From Aselliscus stoliczkanus (taxonomy: Eukaryota; Chordata; Mammalia; Chiroptera; Hipposideridae), in NCBI GenBank assembly GCA_033961575.1, contig CM066733.1, positions 140,108,421 through 140,172,420 of the forward strand: a stretch of 64,000 nucleotides of DNA, written 5' to 3'. Made by a program: the position numbers and the translations under genes. Shown here piece by piece: positions 14,201 through 26,100 of the stretch (positions within the stretch are counted from its first letter, which is position 1; every line of letters starts with the position of its first letter). Below the pieces are notes generated by a model. It made no database searches, had not been told where the DNA came from, and saw nothing but the letters and a program-made list of their open reading frames with translations.

Positions 14201-14395
14201 AATATCTGGTGTCTTTTTGTGAAAATGAGATACCCGGGTAGGGCAGAGAGGAGAGCAGGTCAAGATGCTGAGGCACTGGGGTAGTACAGGGATCACATAT
14301 GGATAATGAGATTCCTGTGAACACGAGACAGAGCCTAATGTCAAAATGATGATTATAAGAAGGACGGGTGTAGGTTGGGATTCTAACATAAAAAT
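11255..14395 (-). mobile_element. Long antisense L2 (LINE2), interrupted by a Tigger-like element
   Basis: The left end has the reversed L2 3' terminus (ATTCATTCAGCAAGTATTTT, GTGCCTAATATGCACCAAGC). Further on come TGATGGGAAGCC-like and CCAAGGTTTTTGGA-like sections. Near 12440 a degenerate antisense copy of the RT motif region is seen (GCTGAGCAGTTGAATAAGAT, the reverse of the L-D-L-S-A-A-F-D part). The element resumes after 13353 with TTCTATGCTGATGGAAATGA and TTTGCTTCTATTTTCTCA-like sequence. About 2.45 kb of L2 remains, long for such an ancient family. No intact frame survives. Confidence 0.72.
12668..13353 (+). mobile_element. Tigger/pogo-like nonautonomous DNA transposon
   Basis: Terminal inverted repeats CAGTACCCCCTTATCC and GGATAAGGGGGGACTATTG; TA follows the right end (13354-13355) and AA, probably a mutated TA, precedes the left. 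Internal GTTTAATTTATAAATAGACA and TATACTGTAATAGAAGC fit the common mammalian family. It sits inside the antisense L2. Confidence 0.82.
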
Positions 14396-15004
14396 ATTTT
14401 CATGTTCCTTTTAGTCTTTGAGTCTTAACACTACTCAAAATACCCTTGTTTGGGGATGGAGGAAAAGCATAGTGTAGGTTGGATATATTATAGGTGAGCC
14501 CTGCTTTCGAAGTTTCATGGTGTCCGGTTCTAGACTTTTCTCAGATTACTTACTGTTACTTTTTTATCGTAATTGTCATCACTTAACATGTGGTGCATGA
14601 TCCGAACTCTGCTGAGGGATGTTCCTTACCAGTAAGTCAGGAGAGTGCATTTTACAGCCTGTACTTCTTTAACTTTGTGCGCTATGTATTAGATGGTTTA
14701 TATGAATAACTCTGATTGAGTTTCTGAGTATGAGGCTGGGTTGCTTCTCATCTCATTTTTATATTCTTACTGGAAATAACCGTTTGTAGCGGTTCATGTT
14801 AATTCTAGATTCTAGAATATGAGACTTATTTGGTCAGTCATAGTCTGTCATAGTCTGTCTTTGGTCATCAAGATCCCAAATGACAGGCTTTCTTAATATT
14901 ATATATTATTAATGTATTGGCAAAAGCTTTATATTTAATTTTGAGAACTGAGCAGGCTTAGATGCTAAAAGAAATGAATATGGAATAGATTTTAGAGTAA
15001 AGTT

Positions 15005-15300
15005 CCTGAAGATATATATTAATTTGCTAGGGCCACCATAGCAAAGCATCATAGATTGTGTGGCTTAAACAACAGTTCATCTTCTCACAATTCTGGACGC
15101 TAGAAGTTGGGGGTCAAGGTATTAGCATGGTTGGTTTCTTCTGAGGCCTCTCTCTGTGAGTATCTATGTTTTAAATCTGCTAAGAACTCCCTCTTATAAG
15201 GATACCAGTCATTGGATTAGGGTCCACCTTAATATCCTATTATCTCTTTAATTATCTCTTTAAAGACCCTTTCTCCAAATACAGCGTTTTCTGTCAAGCA
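15005..15300 (-). mobile_element. MaLR-type LTR (MST/MLT1-like), antisense
   Basis: ATTAATTTGCTAGGGCCACC, TGTGTGGCTTAAACAACAG, TCTCACAATTCTGGACGCTA and CTCTTATAAGGATACCAGTC in this order resemble reversed MaLR LTRs. The exact subfamily is uncertain. Confidence 0.65.
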
Positions 15301-17214
15301 ACCTTCTTTTCCAGTTGTCAAGAGTAGTATTTCTAATTTATATAAATTGTTACAATTAGGGTGAATCACTGTATATTAATACAGTTAGGGCAGTATTTAA
15401 AGATGTGACAACTACCTCTAATTGTAGTTAACTTTTCTTACTGAACTTTGCCAGCCATAATCACTGAATAACTGTAGCTAAATCTCAGCCTTGCCAATTC
15501 TAACTTTAACATTATTCTCTAATTTATCCTCAATCTTTTCTTAAAATCAAATTCTCTGATGGATATACTGTGGTTACTCTGTCAGAGCAGCTTTTTCTTT
15601 CCTCTGTCTTTAGAGATTTGGTTTTTTTTCTCTCTCTCCATGCCCTCAGAGTATTTTATTTTTAATTAGGGGAAATCTTTATTTAATGTGTACAATTTAG
15701 GATTATCAGTTATTAGAACTGAAAGAGACCCAAGAAATTATTTAACCCAATCCCCATCTTTATAGTGGCAGGAAATGAGAAGCAGAGTGTGAGTTTTCAT
15801 CCATCCTTCCCTCTCTCACTTTCAACAAACACTTTATCATTTACCTACTATGTGTCTGGCAAATTCTAGGACTCCAGGAGGCCCTGGTACAGAAAACAGA
15901 CACAGCCCCTGTTTGCATGGAGCTTCCAGCCAGGAGAGGGCCTGTGTTTGAACTTCTCAAACTTACCGCTCCTGTTTCTTCTCTGCCATGAGAAATCCTT
16001 TCCCACAAGGCTTGTGGCTGAGCTGTGAACTGCATATTGCTGTCCCAAATCTCTGGTTGTCTGCCTAACCATCCATTTCACTAACCCCCAGCTTTGGTTC
16101 CTTGGTTATAGTTCTGAAAGCATGCTTTCAGTTCATGTACACATTTATTTCCAATTATAGAATTCTTTTCAATTATAACATGATGTGGCTCTAAACAGAA
16201 CATGAAATAATTTAAAACTAATTTTTCACAGATATGTTTAGCATTAAATATAGATGCCTTTTCTTTTAGCTTTGTCTATAATTACAAACTCTAATTTTTT
16301 TCTGACACTTTGCTATTTTAAGTTTTTAATTGTCATAATACAGTTAAAAAAGACCTTTTTAACTCCAAAGAACTCTTTCTTGCCTTACAGCTTAAAAGCA
16401 CAGAGCTAGAATCAATCAAAGTCATCCTTAAATGGCTTGATACTAATATTAGACAAGATATATTACTCCCTAAAATTTTTTCATAGAACAAGGGGGACCT
16501 TATATTTGATTTCTAACTCATTCTCTCATTTTATAGGTAGCTGTCCGAATTACTTTATTTTGAGCAACACAGTATGATTTAGGAAGGTCAAGTTAATTTG
16601 ACATAATCTCTCAATGCTAAATTAAAGTGTTTAGAAATTACCAGATGAAAAATTTTTTAAGGAGACAAAGACATTGAATACTGATTTAAGTATTCCAGGA
16701 GATATGATCTCATAAATGCAAGCCCTGAATGTCACTGTACGAGTAAAGTCTTTAAAGATAGTTTAAAAGCAATATGTGTTTCTATCGTGGACAAGACAAA
16801 TACATATCCACAAGATGCATCTACAAAACACCTGTGCCATTGAGACATGAATAAGCACTTAGGTTTTACATTAAAAGTCCAGTGACATCATTATATAAGA
16901 AGTAAAAAATGCCTTAGGTGGATATGAGCTTACTGAGTGCTAGAAAACCATTAAGTGAATCCAAAGTTGCTTCCAGGGATGTAGACTTTGATGTCAAAGG
17001 GTTAGGTAATGAATTTAAATAAAATAATTATAAATAGACATCTGACTAACCTAAATCCTCAGCACTGTATATATTAAAATTGATTGAAACTTTTTTTGGG
17101 TTCCTCTCATTTGGCTTGTGGTGCATTATCCTCCGTTCTGAGGCACCTTAAGTTGGGCCTTTCTATACAAAGTTATTGAACTTAGCACATGGCCTTCGAT
17201 AGACCTGCTTTCAT

Positions 17215-17375
17215 TTTGCATCTCCTGCACTCACTACCCTATGATCTCGACTCTGGGGCATGTTATCCAATCTCTTCAGGCCTGTCCCTGACTATCAGTA
17301 TATAAACCACTTAGCATAGTGCATGTATTGTAGTAAGTCCTCAATAGCAATAGCCATTGGAGTTATTTGTTAAAC
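17215..17375 (+). repeat. MIR- or L2-like fragment
   Basis: GGGGCATGTTATCCAATCTC and the 3' part CATAGTGCATGTATTGTAGT then AAGTCCTCAATAG resemble an eroded MIR. Confidence 0.45.
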
Positions 17376-18763
17376 TAGGACTTATATTTTCTAGTATTTT
17401 TTAAATTTGAGTTCCTGTTTGCATTTTTAGTTTTTGCCTAGATTCATTATGTTTGGGCACTCTGCGTTTTGATACCATAACTTACGGTTATTATTGTAGT
17501 CTGTTGGTAACTTAAAAGATAACTTAGACTAAAGAAATGGGTTGAAGTCACTGGAACGACAATATTTTTGAGAATTTATATAGGATAAATACGAGTCTAG
17601 AGACTGGCAGATGATTTATTTCTTGTTCTTAAAAATAAAAATAAAACAGCTTATCATGGAAAAGCCAAGCCCATAAAACATATCTGCATGCTGTGCTCTT
17701 AGCTAACTTATCAAAGGTTGATAGACAAATTATAAATGTTTAACCATGAATCTAATTACCTTTAAAGGTAATATTTGAATGTTACCATAATGTACCATAA
17801 CTAAAGAACATAATTAATATGCATGATCTTACATTTGCATTTGCATGACTTTATCCTGGGTCTAGCTGCTTGCACCATCACAGATAACTACGGTAAAAGA
17901 TTTTGGTATCTCAGATTAATTCGTGCAGTCAAGTCAGATACATAAGGATTGGTTTATGGGAACTCATATAGTCTCAAAGCCTTTTGATTCCCACATATAT
18001 TTCTATATTCTAGTCTTTTATATGTGCATCAATGATTTGATGACACTTTTTCATAACCATTTTTGATAATGGCAGCGCCAATTACTTCATCCTCCAGCCA
18101 GCCAGCCACTGACATTTCACTGAATGCCTTATACTAAATATACAAAGGGTAATAAGGCATGGCCTCTGTACTTCAGTGACATATTTTAATAATTCCTATA
18201 CCTAAATGCTCTCTGCTTGTTGGCTGTATCCAGAAGAAATACATTTAAATGTTTAAGTGATGGCTCTGAGACTTCTAGTTAGAATGATACTGTAAGGTTA
18301 TGCTTCAAAACACCTCATCTGCTCAAACATCTAGCAATGATAGATAAAATATTTTTTAAAAGCCCAGAAAACCAAATATGGCAAAATTGGGCTCTAAAAC
18401 ACTACAAACATTCTATAGACCAGAAACAATACAGAAAAACAAAGTAGTTAGGCTTGATAGTGCTGGAAAACCAGCCATCCCGAGTGATGAGTAAGCAGAT
18501 AGCCCATAGCAAAGTCTCTGCTCAAAATCTCTCTGACACATTGAAATGAATGACTCATGGATTGGCATCATTTCCTTCTATAATGTAACTGTCTCAGAAA
18601 CTGATATATAAAACATCAATGTATTTTGCACCCTTAATTAAATGCCTATACTTTCATGAATGTTTTAGCCAGTGACTCAGAACACTGTATGTTTTCAGCA
18701 ACAATAATAAATATTTTGTTCAATACTTTAACAACATAAACACATAGACACACTCATTAAATA

Positions 18764-18767
18764 ATGT

Positions 18768-18805
<38 letters not shown>
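18764..18805. repeat. AAT microsatellite
   Basis: About 13 uninterrupted TAA units. Confidence 0.95.
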
Positions 18806-19336
18806 GTCAAAGGGCCCTGACAGTAAAGTATTTGGCATGGGGCCTGGCCCACAGTAAATATTCAGTAAACAGTGATTGATATCTCCTTCCACAATAGCTG
18901 AGAATCTGTCTCGATAGTTTTGATCATTTTTGTTTTATGTAAAATTGTTTAGGCTATATGAGTTGTTTTAATTTAATCAAAGCATAATATACCCGTTATT
19001 TACCATCTCGTGCAGCCCAGCAGAAGTAGCCCCCATTACTATCTAGGATTAACTTATTATATTTATAGATATCAGTTTGTGAATGACACAATCATATTTT
19101 TTTTTCTTCTGGGTACATATTTAATTCCCTCAAATGTCAAAAGAAATTACTACTTTAAAATATATAATTTCTAATGACTGTTTTAGAATAAATAAATGGA
19201 TAAAGTTGAATTTTCCCATCTAATGACTTAAAGTTTTAGTATCATTTTTAACGTTTCATAGAAAGTGAGGTCACTTATATGCAGCTTCTGTTTTGAGAGT
19301 ATGAAATTATCATTCAATCAACAATTAGTACTTGGA

Positions 19337-19472
19337 GGGCCGGTCGAGTGGCGCGGTGGTTAAGCGCTGGCTTGGGAAGCCAGCAGCCCCGGTTCGGGTC
19401 CCACATATGAGGGCCAGTGACACTGCCCTCAAAAAAACAAACAAACAAAAAACCCAAACAAACAAAAAGAGA
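19337..19472 (+). mobile_element. tRNA-derived SINE, short form, very young
   Basis: A full head with A box (TGGCGCGGTGG), anticodon-like hairpin (GCTGGC-TTGGGAA-GCCAGC) and B box (GGTTCGGGTCC), then an A/C-rich CAAA tail. The 17-bp target-site duplication AACAATTAGTACTTGGA is perfect at 19320-19336 and 19473-19489. Confidence 0.96.
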
Positions 19473-19963
19473 AACAATTAGTACTTGGAAAGTACCTACA
19501 ATGTGTTAGCATCCACTTGTAATGTTATGGATTTACTTCAGTTAAACACATTATGATTGGATAAAATTGCAAATGCAGATTTTGCTATTCAACTTTCACT
19601 TCATTTTCATACCAATGTAAACACTAACACTTTGTAAGTGGGCATTTGAGCTATATGACGAGTTTACTCGTTTCCCACAAAAAATGTGTTAAGTCATGTA
19701 GGGACAATTATCAGAGTTCTAACACCCTTTCTCTAATCGAATGCCTGTTTGATTTTACAAAAAGAAATCACCAAGAATTGAAAGTGTACGATTCGGGTAT
19801 TATTTGTTGTAGGTTTGTCCATTTCCTTAGGGCCACTCTGTCCTTTGCTCAACCCAGTGTCATTCCTGTGTGCAAATCTCATATAAGGGTCAGAACATTA
19901 GGGCCTTAAACTGAATTCCCAAGATACATTAGCGGACTTATTCATTAAAAATACAAATTTAAA

Positions 19964-20070
19964 GGGCCGGCCGAGTGGTGCAGTGGTTAAGCGCTGGCTT
20001 GGGAAGCCAGCGGCCCCGGTTCGGTCCCACATATGAGGGTCAGTGACACTGTCCTCAAAAAAAAAAAAAA
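19964..20070 (+). mobile_element. tRNA-derived SINE, short form
   Basis: Starts GGGCCGGCCGAGTGGTGCAG and ends with a pure A tail. The flank AAATACAAATTTAA is repeated on both sides (about 19949-19962 and 20071-20084). It inserted exactly at the 5' edge of the older composite SINE that follows. Confidence 0.94.
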
Positions 20071-20084
20071 AAATACAAATTTAA

Positions 20085-20606
20085 GGCTGGCCAAGTGGTT
20101 CAGTGGGTTAAGAGTTAAGCTTAAGAGCACGAGCTCTGAGCAACAGGACCACAGGTTTGATTCCCACATGGGCCAGTGATGCTGTGTCCGAGCTGAGCTG
20201 CTTCTGAGTTGCCAGCAGGTGGCAGGATGGCTCAGCTGGTGAGAGCATGTGCTCCTAGCAACAAGACTGCCTATTGGATGGTGGGCTACACCCACCTGCA
20301 ACTAAGACTGAACTTGGCACCTTGAGCTGAACTGCCACCCAGATGGCTCAGTGGATAGAGCATGCACTCTTAACAACAAGGCTGCTGGGTTCGATTCCCA
20401 CATGGGATAGTGGCTACGACCACCCGCAACTAAGATTAAACACAGCACCTTGAGCTTAGAGGCCACAAGCTGCCAATGGGCAGCCAGTTGGTGACTGGTG
20501 ACCTCCACAACTAAGTCTGAAGAACAACAGCTTGGCTGGTCCCCTTCCCCAATTCCCCAACACTGTGCCCCCCCACAATTCCCCAATTTTTTTTTTTTAA
20601 AAAAGT
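20085..20606 (+). mobile_element. Composite SINE with three tRNA-like heads
   Basis: About 520 bp. Three A-box-like starts are seen, near 20085 (GGCTGGCCAAGTGGTTCAG), 20225 (GGATGGCTCAGCTGG) and 20342 (GATGGCTCAGTGGATAG). B-box-like GGTTTGATTCC and GGTTCGATTCC occur in the first and third. The 3' end carries CCTCCACAACTAAGTCTGAA and a CCCCAATTCCCCAA tail of the rhinolophoid SINE type. Flanks are too diverged for a clear duplication, so it is older than the adjacent short copy. Confidence 0.85.
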
Positions 20607-20654
20607 ACAAACATGAACATTATCTTTAAAACGGCAACATCCACAATAAAATTT

Positions 20655-20657
<3 letters not shown>

Positions 20658-20700
<43 letters not shown>

Positions 20701-20724
20701 TGTATGTGTGTGTATTCCCCTACT
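20658..20724. repeat. TG microsatellite
   Basis: About 20 TG units, then an imperfect GTATGTG tail, just 3' of the trimer-like SINE. Confidence 0.95.
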
Positions 20725-20919
20725 AAAGTAATCTGAGACTCCCCCGGCAAACCTGTAATTTCAAGGTCTTGATGTGTTATGAGGTTACCTAAGGTGGGAA
20801 ATTGTCCTTTTGCTAAAATTGCTTAAAATTAATTTCCAAGTTACCTCCTACTTTGTCACCATCTTGGTTTCCTTCTTATCAAATATTGAATGCTCAGTCC
20901 CTTAAGGTCTGTTAGTAAA

Positions 20920-20977
20920 GCTGTTACTTATGTGCAGACCTGAAGGCAGCTGTTACTTATGTGCAGACCTGAAGGCA
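20920..20977. repeat. Perfect tandem duplication, 29-bp unit
   Basis: The unit begins GCTGTTACTTATGTGCAGAC and ends CTGAAGGCA; two identical copies are at 20920-20948 and 20949-20977. Confidence 0.95.
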
Positions 20978-21289
20978 GCAGTTCTCGAAGTGAGCCTGCA
21001 CCTACCTGCCACAATCCATTTTGTTGTGTGCAGTCAAACTTGTCTCCTAAACTTGACTGGTATAATTTGAAACTCTACCCAAAGCATTTATCCAAGTTTA
21101 GAGGGAGAAGCAAGGTAGCCTAATAACTGTCACTCTCTGGTGGTGAAATTAAGAGTGGAATACAAATGTAGTCAAGAAACAGGTCTGTAAAACCAAGTGC
21201 TACAGTCCACCCCTTTATTCAGCCAATTCTTAATGAACTGCCTCTGGATATATTTAGATCAGAGACAACTTCATTTATATAACAGTTCA

Positions 21290-21600
21290 TTTCTTCATTC
21301 TATATTGAGACTTCTATGTTGCACCTGATGTTTGTTACATACACATATTTTGCTAGGTGCTGGGCATGTATCGGTTTACGACTATTTTTGCTGTCACAGA
21401 TTTCACTGTCTAGATGGGCTGGAAACAAGTAATGGCAGTGGTTACCAGTAGTTATCAAATGCACTATATTGTGAGTGTGAACACAAGCCAGGGAGGCACA
21501 GATTAAATGTGATTATTTGTACTTGGGAGGATTGGCTAAGGCTCCACAGAACAAGTAGACTTTGAGCTAAAAAGAGACCATGGAATAAAATTTCACTACA
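21290..21600 (-). mobile_element. Possible antisense L2 fragment
   Basis: TTTTGCTAGGTGCTGGGCAT and TCACTGTCTAGATGGGCTGG, then GACTTTGAGCTAAAAAGAG, follow the order of reversed L2 3' sequence, but weakly. Confidence 0.4.
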
Positions 21601-22334
21601 GATTTTTATAAAAACTTTTGGCGGGAAAATTCTCCAAATTAGTCATGGAATACAGCCAGAGAGAGGTGTTGCTTACTGCTGTTTTTGATTATACGTAGAA
21701 TAAGACTGAAAGAGGAAGAAAATGCAAGTTCAGCCACAAATACAGTGTTTGATAGTAGTGAGTACAGAATGTATTTGCTGGATAAAGAAATACATTAATG
21801 TGTGCATGTATTTTAAAAGTGTAGGTAAGAATACCATTTTATTATTCCGAAAAGCTGGAGGATTTCTCTCTTAGTTTCAGCATTCATATTTAGTATTCTG
21901 ATTCAGGCATCATTTTTTATGTCAATGGGATGGAACCAAAATAAATTTATATATTAAATGTTCACTTAGGAATTTTAACCAAAACATCTAAAGAATGATG
22001 AAGATCTTTTTTTTTCTAATTCCATCTGCATACCAATGAAAAGTCAGCCTGTTTTCTTTCCCCTTTTTCATGTAGTTTTATTAGTGCTATTAAATTTAAC
22101 GACTCTTCTGCCCTTTTTTTGCTGTCATATTATAATGACTTCAGATCCATATATGCTGATTTAGCTTTGAAAGCAAGTTGGGAAAAAAAGCAAATTACAT
22201 TCTAACAGATTTTCCTTATGTTTGTATCATTCGTTTCTTCCTGCTTGAATTCTCCAATAAGAAGTGTTTTGTTATGTTTTGTTTTTTAATCAAAAGCTAA
22301 GGAAGCCTGCAGTACCAGCAATACTTCTATTTGT

Positions 22335-22545
22335 TATAGGTCAGATGCCGTTCATCTAGAGCAACTCCAGGGCTGTGCATCCCATGCGATCATGATCACC
22401 TTAGAAGGACCCTGCACTTGGTTTAATGGTCTTGCTGCCACCATCTTGAAATTCTGAGCTTTGTCGGACAAGGGGCCCTGCAATTTCACTTTGCATGGGC
22501 TTTGCAAATTATACAGCTGGACCAGCTTACATCAGAAGGAAAACA
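22335..22545. mobile_element. Unclassified old interspersed repeat, possibly a DNA transposon
   Basis: CTGCACTTGGTTTAATGGTC and CACCATCTTGAAATTCTGAG, then AAGGGGCCCTGCAATTTCAC, resemble a common mammalian repeat I recall but cannot name with certainty. Confidence 0.4.
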
Positions 22546-22739
22546 TTACTGTACATGTTTTGACATAAAACAACACACTTACAATAATGAAAGCCTCTTA
22601 AAATTTACTTCAGGCACCCTCTTTCTTCTCAAGTAAACCATCGTGAGCCCCCACTCTTCCTTACATGCCTCTCATTGTGACTTGTGATGTCTCTGTTTGT
22701 TAGTGTTGGCTGGGTTATGATTAGTAGTTTATTTTCAGG

Positions 22740-22868
22740 CCTCCCTTTCCTATTGACTTACTAATTTGTAACCCCCTTCCCAGCATTTTCTGGTCTCTCT
22801 TACCCTGCTTTACTGGCCTGGCACTCTAGATGTTTAACAAATAATTGCTGAATGTTGAATGAATGAAA
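22740..22868 (+). mobile_element. L2 3' end-like fragment
   Basis: CTGGCACTCTAGATGTTTAA then CAAATAATTGCTGAATG and TTGAATGAATGAAA match the sense L2 3' terminus. Confidence 0.5.
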
Positions 22869-23699
22869 TATACCCAAAGATAAGACATGTTCTTTGGTAT
22901 GAATGTTCCTTTTTCTCTCCCTCTCTCTATAATCCCTTTTTACTTATTCATGTGTGAAAGAATATTATATTTTGATAATATTTCTACTCTAAATAGCTGA
23001 ATCTTTAACAAAGGCAATAGCTGACAGAAAAATAAGCAACAATCTTTTCTCAAGAGCTAGACATATTTCAATTACATGACATACTTACATGACATAAGAA
23101 AATTAATTAACACCATTATACTTTATGCTTTAATATTGGTCAGTTAAGAGGTTATATTTTTCCTGTCTTAATACTGCCTAAGTTATTCAAAACAAGAGTT
23201 GTACAGATTTTTGTATGGGGGGGAAAAGTTGGCATATCTTTTATTGAAGTAACATTTAAAATATAGCTTGTTTTACCCTTGTGTGCTGAACGGTGGCATA
23301 TTCTCCCATTGTTTGTGCTACTCTCTTACGTAAAAATTTGACACCTTGAAAGCTAGCTGAATTAGGACTCCTAACAAACATAGGGAATAGCATAAACATA
23401 TGGAATCTCTTATTCAGTAACTATGTTGTGATGTATTACATTTTTAAATAAATTTAGCTTCAGAGAAATTATTGAAGTAAAACATAAGGAAAAGTTTATA
23501 TGATGGCTATAGGTAGTAAAAGCGTGCTTCTAAAACACATTTCCAATTCTTACTGATGCTGTTCTTTAAAAGTAGTAATTTGTTCAATAATAAATGAACT
23601 TGATTCCATTTAGTATTCTTTCCTTAAAAGTATGATTTTTAACTGTGAAAATGATATATTATAGATTTTATAAAATAAAGAAAAAAATGCCCATAATTT

Positions 23700-24200
23700 T
23701 ACTGTGTAATGCAACCATTTTCATTTTGCATTATTTCCTTTTTACATAGTCACCTTTCACACAAGGTACCAAGTTTTTATCCTGTCTTTTTCACTTGGAT
23801 ATATGTCATACCTATTTCTTCATGTTGCTATGTAGTCATTATTACAATAATTTTTCAAGGTTACATAATGGTCCCTAGTGTAGCCATAACCATAGTGAAC
23901 CTAAATATTTTCCAGGTGTTAGGTGTTTAAGTTGGTTTCAATTTTTATTAATCATAAATAATGTAATAATGAAAACTTTTGTGTTTGAAGCTTTTTCTGG
24001 ATCATTTTCTTAGGATATATTCCCAAAGGTGAAATTCTTGTTTCACACAATTTGAACATAGCAATGACTCTTGATATATTGCCAACCTACTTTCCCAAAC
24101 GATTGAACCAAGTTTTGGCCTCCAGCAATGTATAAAAGTGAAGTTTCACTGTACCTTTGCCTGTGATTTCTCATTTTTGTCGCTCCTTTGTGAACCTTGT
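23700..24200 (-). mobile_element. Old L1/HAL1-like fragment, antisense
   Basis: TTCTTAGGATATATTCCCAA and AGGTGAAATTCTTG, then TTGATATATTGCCAACCTAC and CAGCAATGTATAAAAGTG, match the reversed 3' part of old L1/HAL1 elements. Confidence 0.65.
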
Positions 24201-25043
24201 AGTTTTTTGCATTAAAAAGCTGCTATTCCATGTCAGTTTGAGAATTTAGAGAACAGTTTTAGGATGTCAGATGTCTGACTCAAGTTTCTCTCCCAAAGAT
24301 AAGGAAAAGGAGAAATGGTTGGATGTGTTTGATTTAATTGTGCCTAGAAGGATAGGGAAAAAGTTGTCCATTGTTGTTGAACTGATCAGCTGAAGAAATT
24401 TGGTATTTATATCAGATTAGTATGTGTGATGTAATCTGGCTAACCATTTTTTACCAGCACAGAGGTTTACATTGCTATTTTACTCCGGAACAAAGAGGGA
24501 CCCAAAAAGATACTGTATTTATTTGTTTGCTACCTAAAAATCTAAAGTGACTGAAGAGGCTTGTAACACAGTATTATGCTTACTAAACATCTTGGAGGAT
24601 CATAATTCCATTTTTTACCATAATTAATTTATCCCTTAGAAGAGCTAGATTCAGTTGTTCTTACTAATGGAGGGTTGGGTAATGGTGTTGGTCATCTGAA
24701 GCTGTAGATGAAACAGCTAGAACTTTCCTTCATGAGTAACAGTGAGTAGAGGCTGAGAGAAGAAACTCAGTCTTGGAGAAGCTATGAGAATGACGGGAAG
24801 ACTTTTGATTAGCATAGTGGTTTAATATTTAATGGTAGCTAGTTATTTAATAGTAGCTGTTTATTCCACAGCACTGAATAGTTTCAAACTATGTTCACAT
24901 TCACTGTCTCACCTGTGCAGTAGAATTTTCATATCAACATACAAGAGGTGTTATGCGGAAACCCAAGGTAGATAAGGGTGTGCCTACATGGTGTGCACTA
25001 GATTATAGCACAAGGATTTGGGCTACAAGTCTCCGTGTGCTTT

Positions 25044-25080
25044 TATTTATTTATTTATTTGTTGGTTTGTTTGTTTTTAT
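25044..25080. repeat. TTTA/TTTG repeat
   Basis: TTTATTTATTTATTTATTTG followed by TTTG units, associated with the tail of the adjacent minus-strand SINE. Confidence 0.85.
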
Positions 25081-25110
25081 TTTTTTAAAGAAAGGCATAC
25101 TTTTTTATTT

Positions 25111-25202
25111 TTTTAAATTTTTTTTAGAGGGCAGTGGGATCCGAACCGGGACCACTGGTGCCCCAAGCCAGCTCTTAACCACCGGGCCACTTCACCCGGC
25201 CC
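25111..25202 (-). mobile_element. tRNA-derived SINE, short form, internally deleted
   Basis: On the minus strand the element reads GGGCCGGGTGAAGTGGCCCG and so on. The part between GGGCAGTG and GGGATCCGAACC is missing about 18 bp compared with other copies, where the CACATATGAGGGCCAGTGAC section should lie. A long T/A-rich and TTTG-rich stretch (25044-25135) precedes it on the + strand. Confidence 0.85.
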
Positions 25203-25760
25203 TCTGTGTGGTGTTACTACACTACAAAACATTTCTTTAAATGTCACCTTATTCTTTCATATGCACATTCATTGAGTTTCCGCCTACCCTCTGGGGCATA
25301 GATGTGAGCCTTCAGAGAGGGTTCAGTGAGGGATAGGAGTCAGGTCCGTCAAGAAGCCAGAGCAAGCATATGTGGTGAATGCTCCAGCAAAACAGATGCC
25401 AAGAGCTGTAGGGGCGCAGAGGTGGGAGGGCTGGCCCTGCGGGGGAGCCAGGTGTTGTTTATGACCATGGTGGTGGTGGTGGGGGAGCGGGTATTGAAGC
25501 TGGATCTGTAAAGGTCAGGAAGGATGACCCTAATGGATCTCTTTGACTTTGACCAATGAGGGTCAGTGAGATTGCTAAGGTAGCACATAGATATTGTGTT
25601 TTGAGAAATAACTTTTTCTCTGAAGAGCTATAAGGAGATGACTACTTCTCTGTTCTACTGCTTAGAGTGATTTCATGCTGATTTCTTCTAGAGTCCAGCT
25701 TTGTATGAGCTACTCCCATGTCCCAGGAGTTTCCTTCCTTGATTCCCACATTTTATTTCT

Positions 25761-26100
25761 TTATTCATTCATTCATTCATTCATTCATCCCACAGGTACA
25801 TTTCCTGTTGTGACCTAAATAATGAGAAAGTGCCAGCCATTGAAAATTTAAAGCAAAAACTATATGAATTACCAAGGCCATGAAGCGGGAAAAGCTTAGG
25901 GTATTCTAGGAATGGAAATAAAGACTATGAGGCTAGAAATGAGTGCGTGTTAGCAGTTGAGGTCAGAAAGCAAGGAAGGTCCAGATCTTGGTTGGAAGCT
26001 TAGAATTTGTTCTAAGTGCAACAACAGGAAGCCACTGGGAGGTTTTAGGCAGGACAGCAAAACATCTGATTTATCTATAATTTTAACATTATGATTAGAA
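25761..26100 (-). mobile_element. Antisense L2 fragment led by an ATTC repeat
   Basis: ATTC units at 25761-25789 are an expansion of the L2 terminal repeat; later AGGAAGCCACTGGGAGGTTT and TTAGGCAGGACAGC match reversed L2. Confidence 0.65.
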
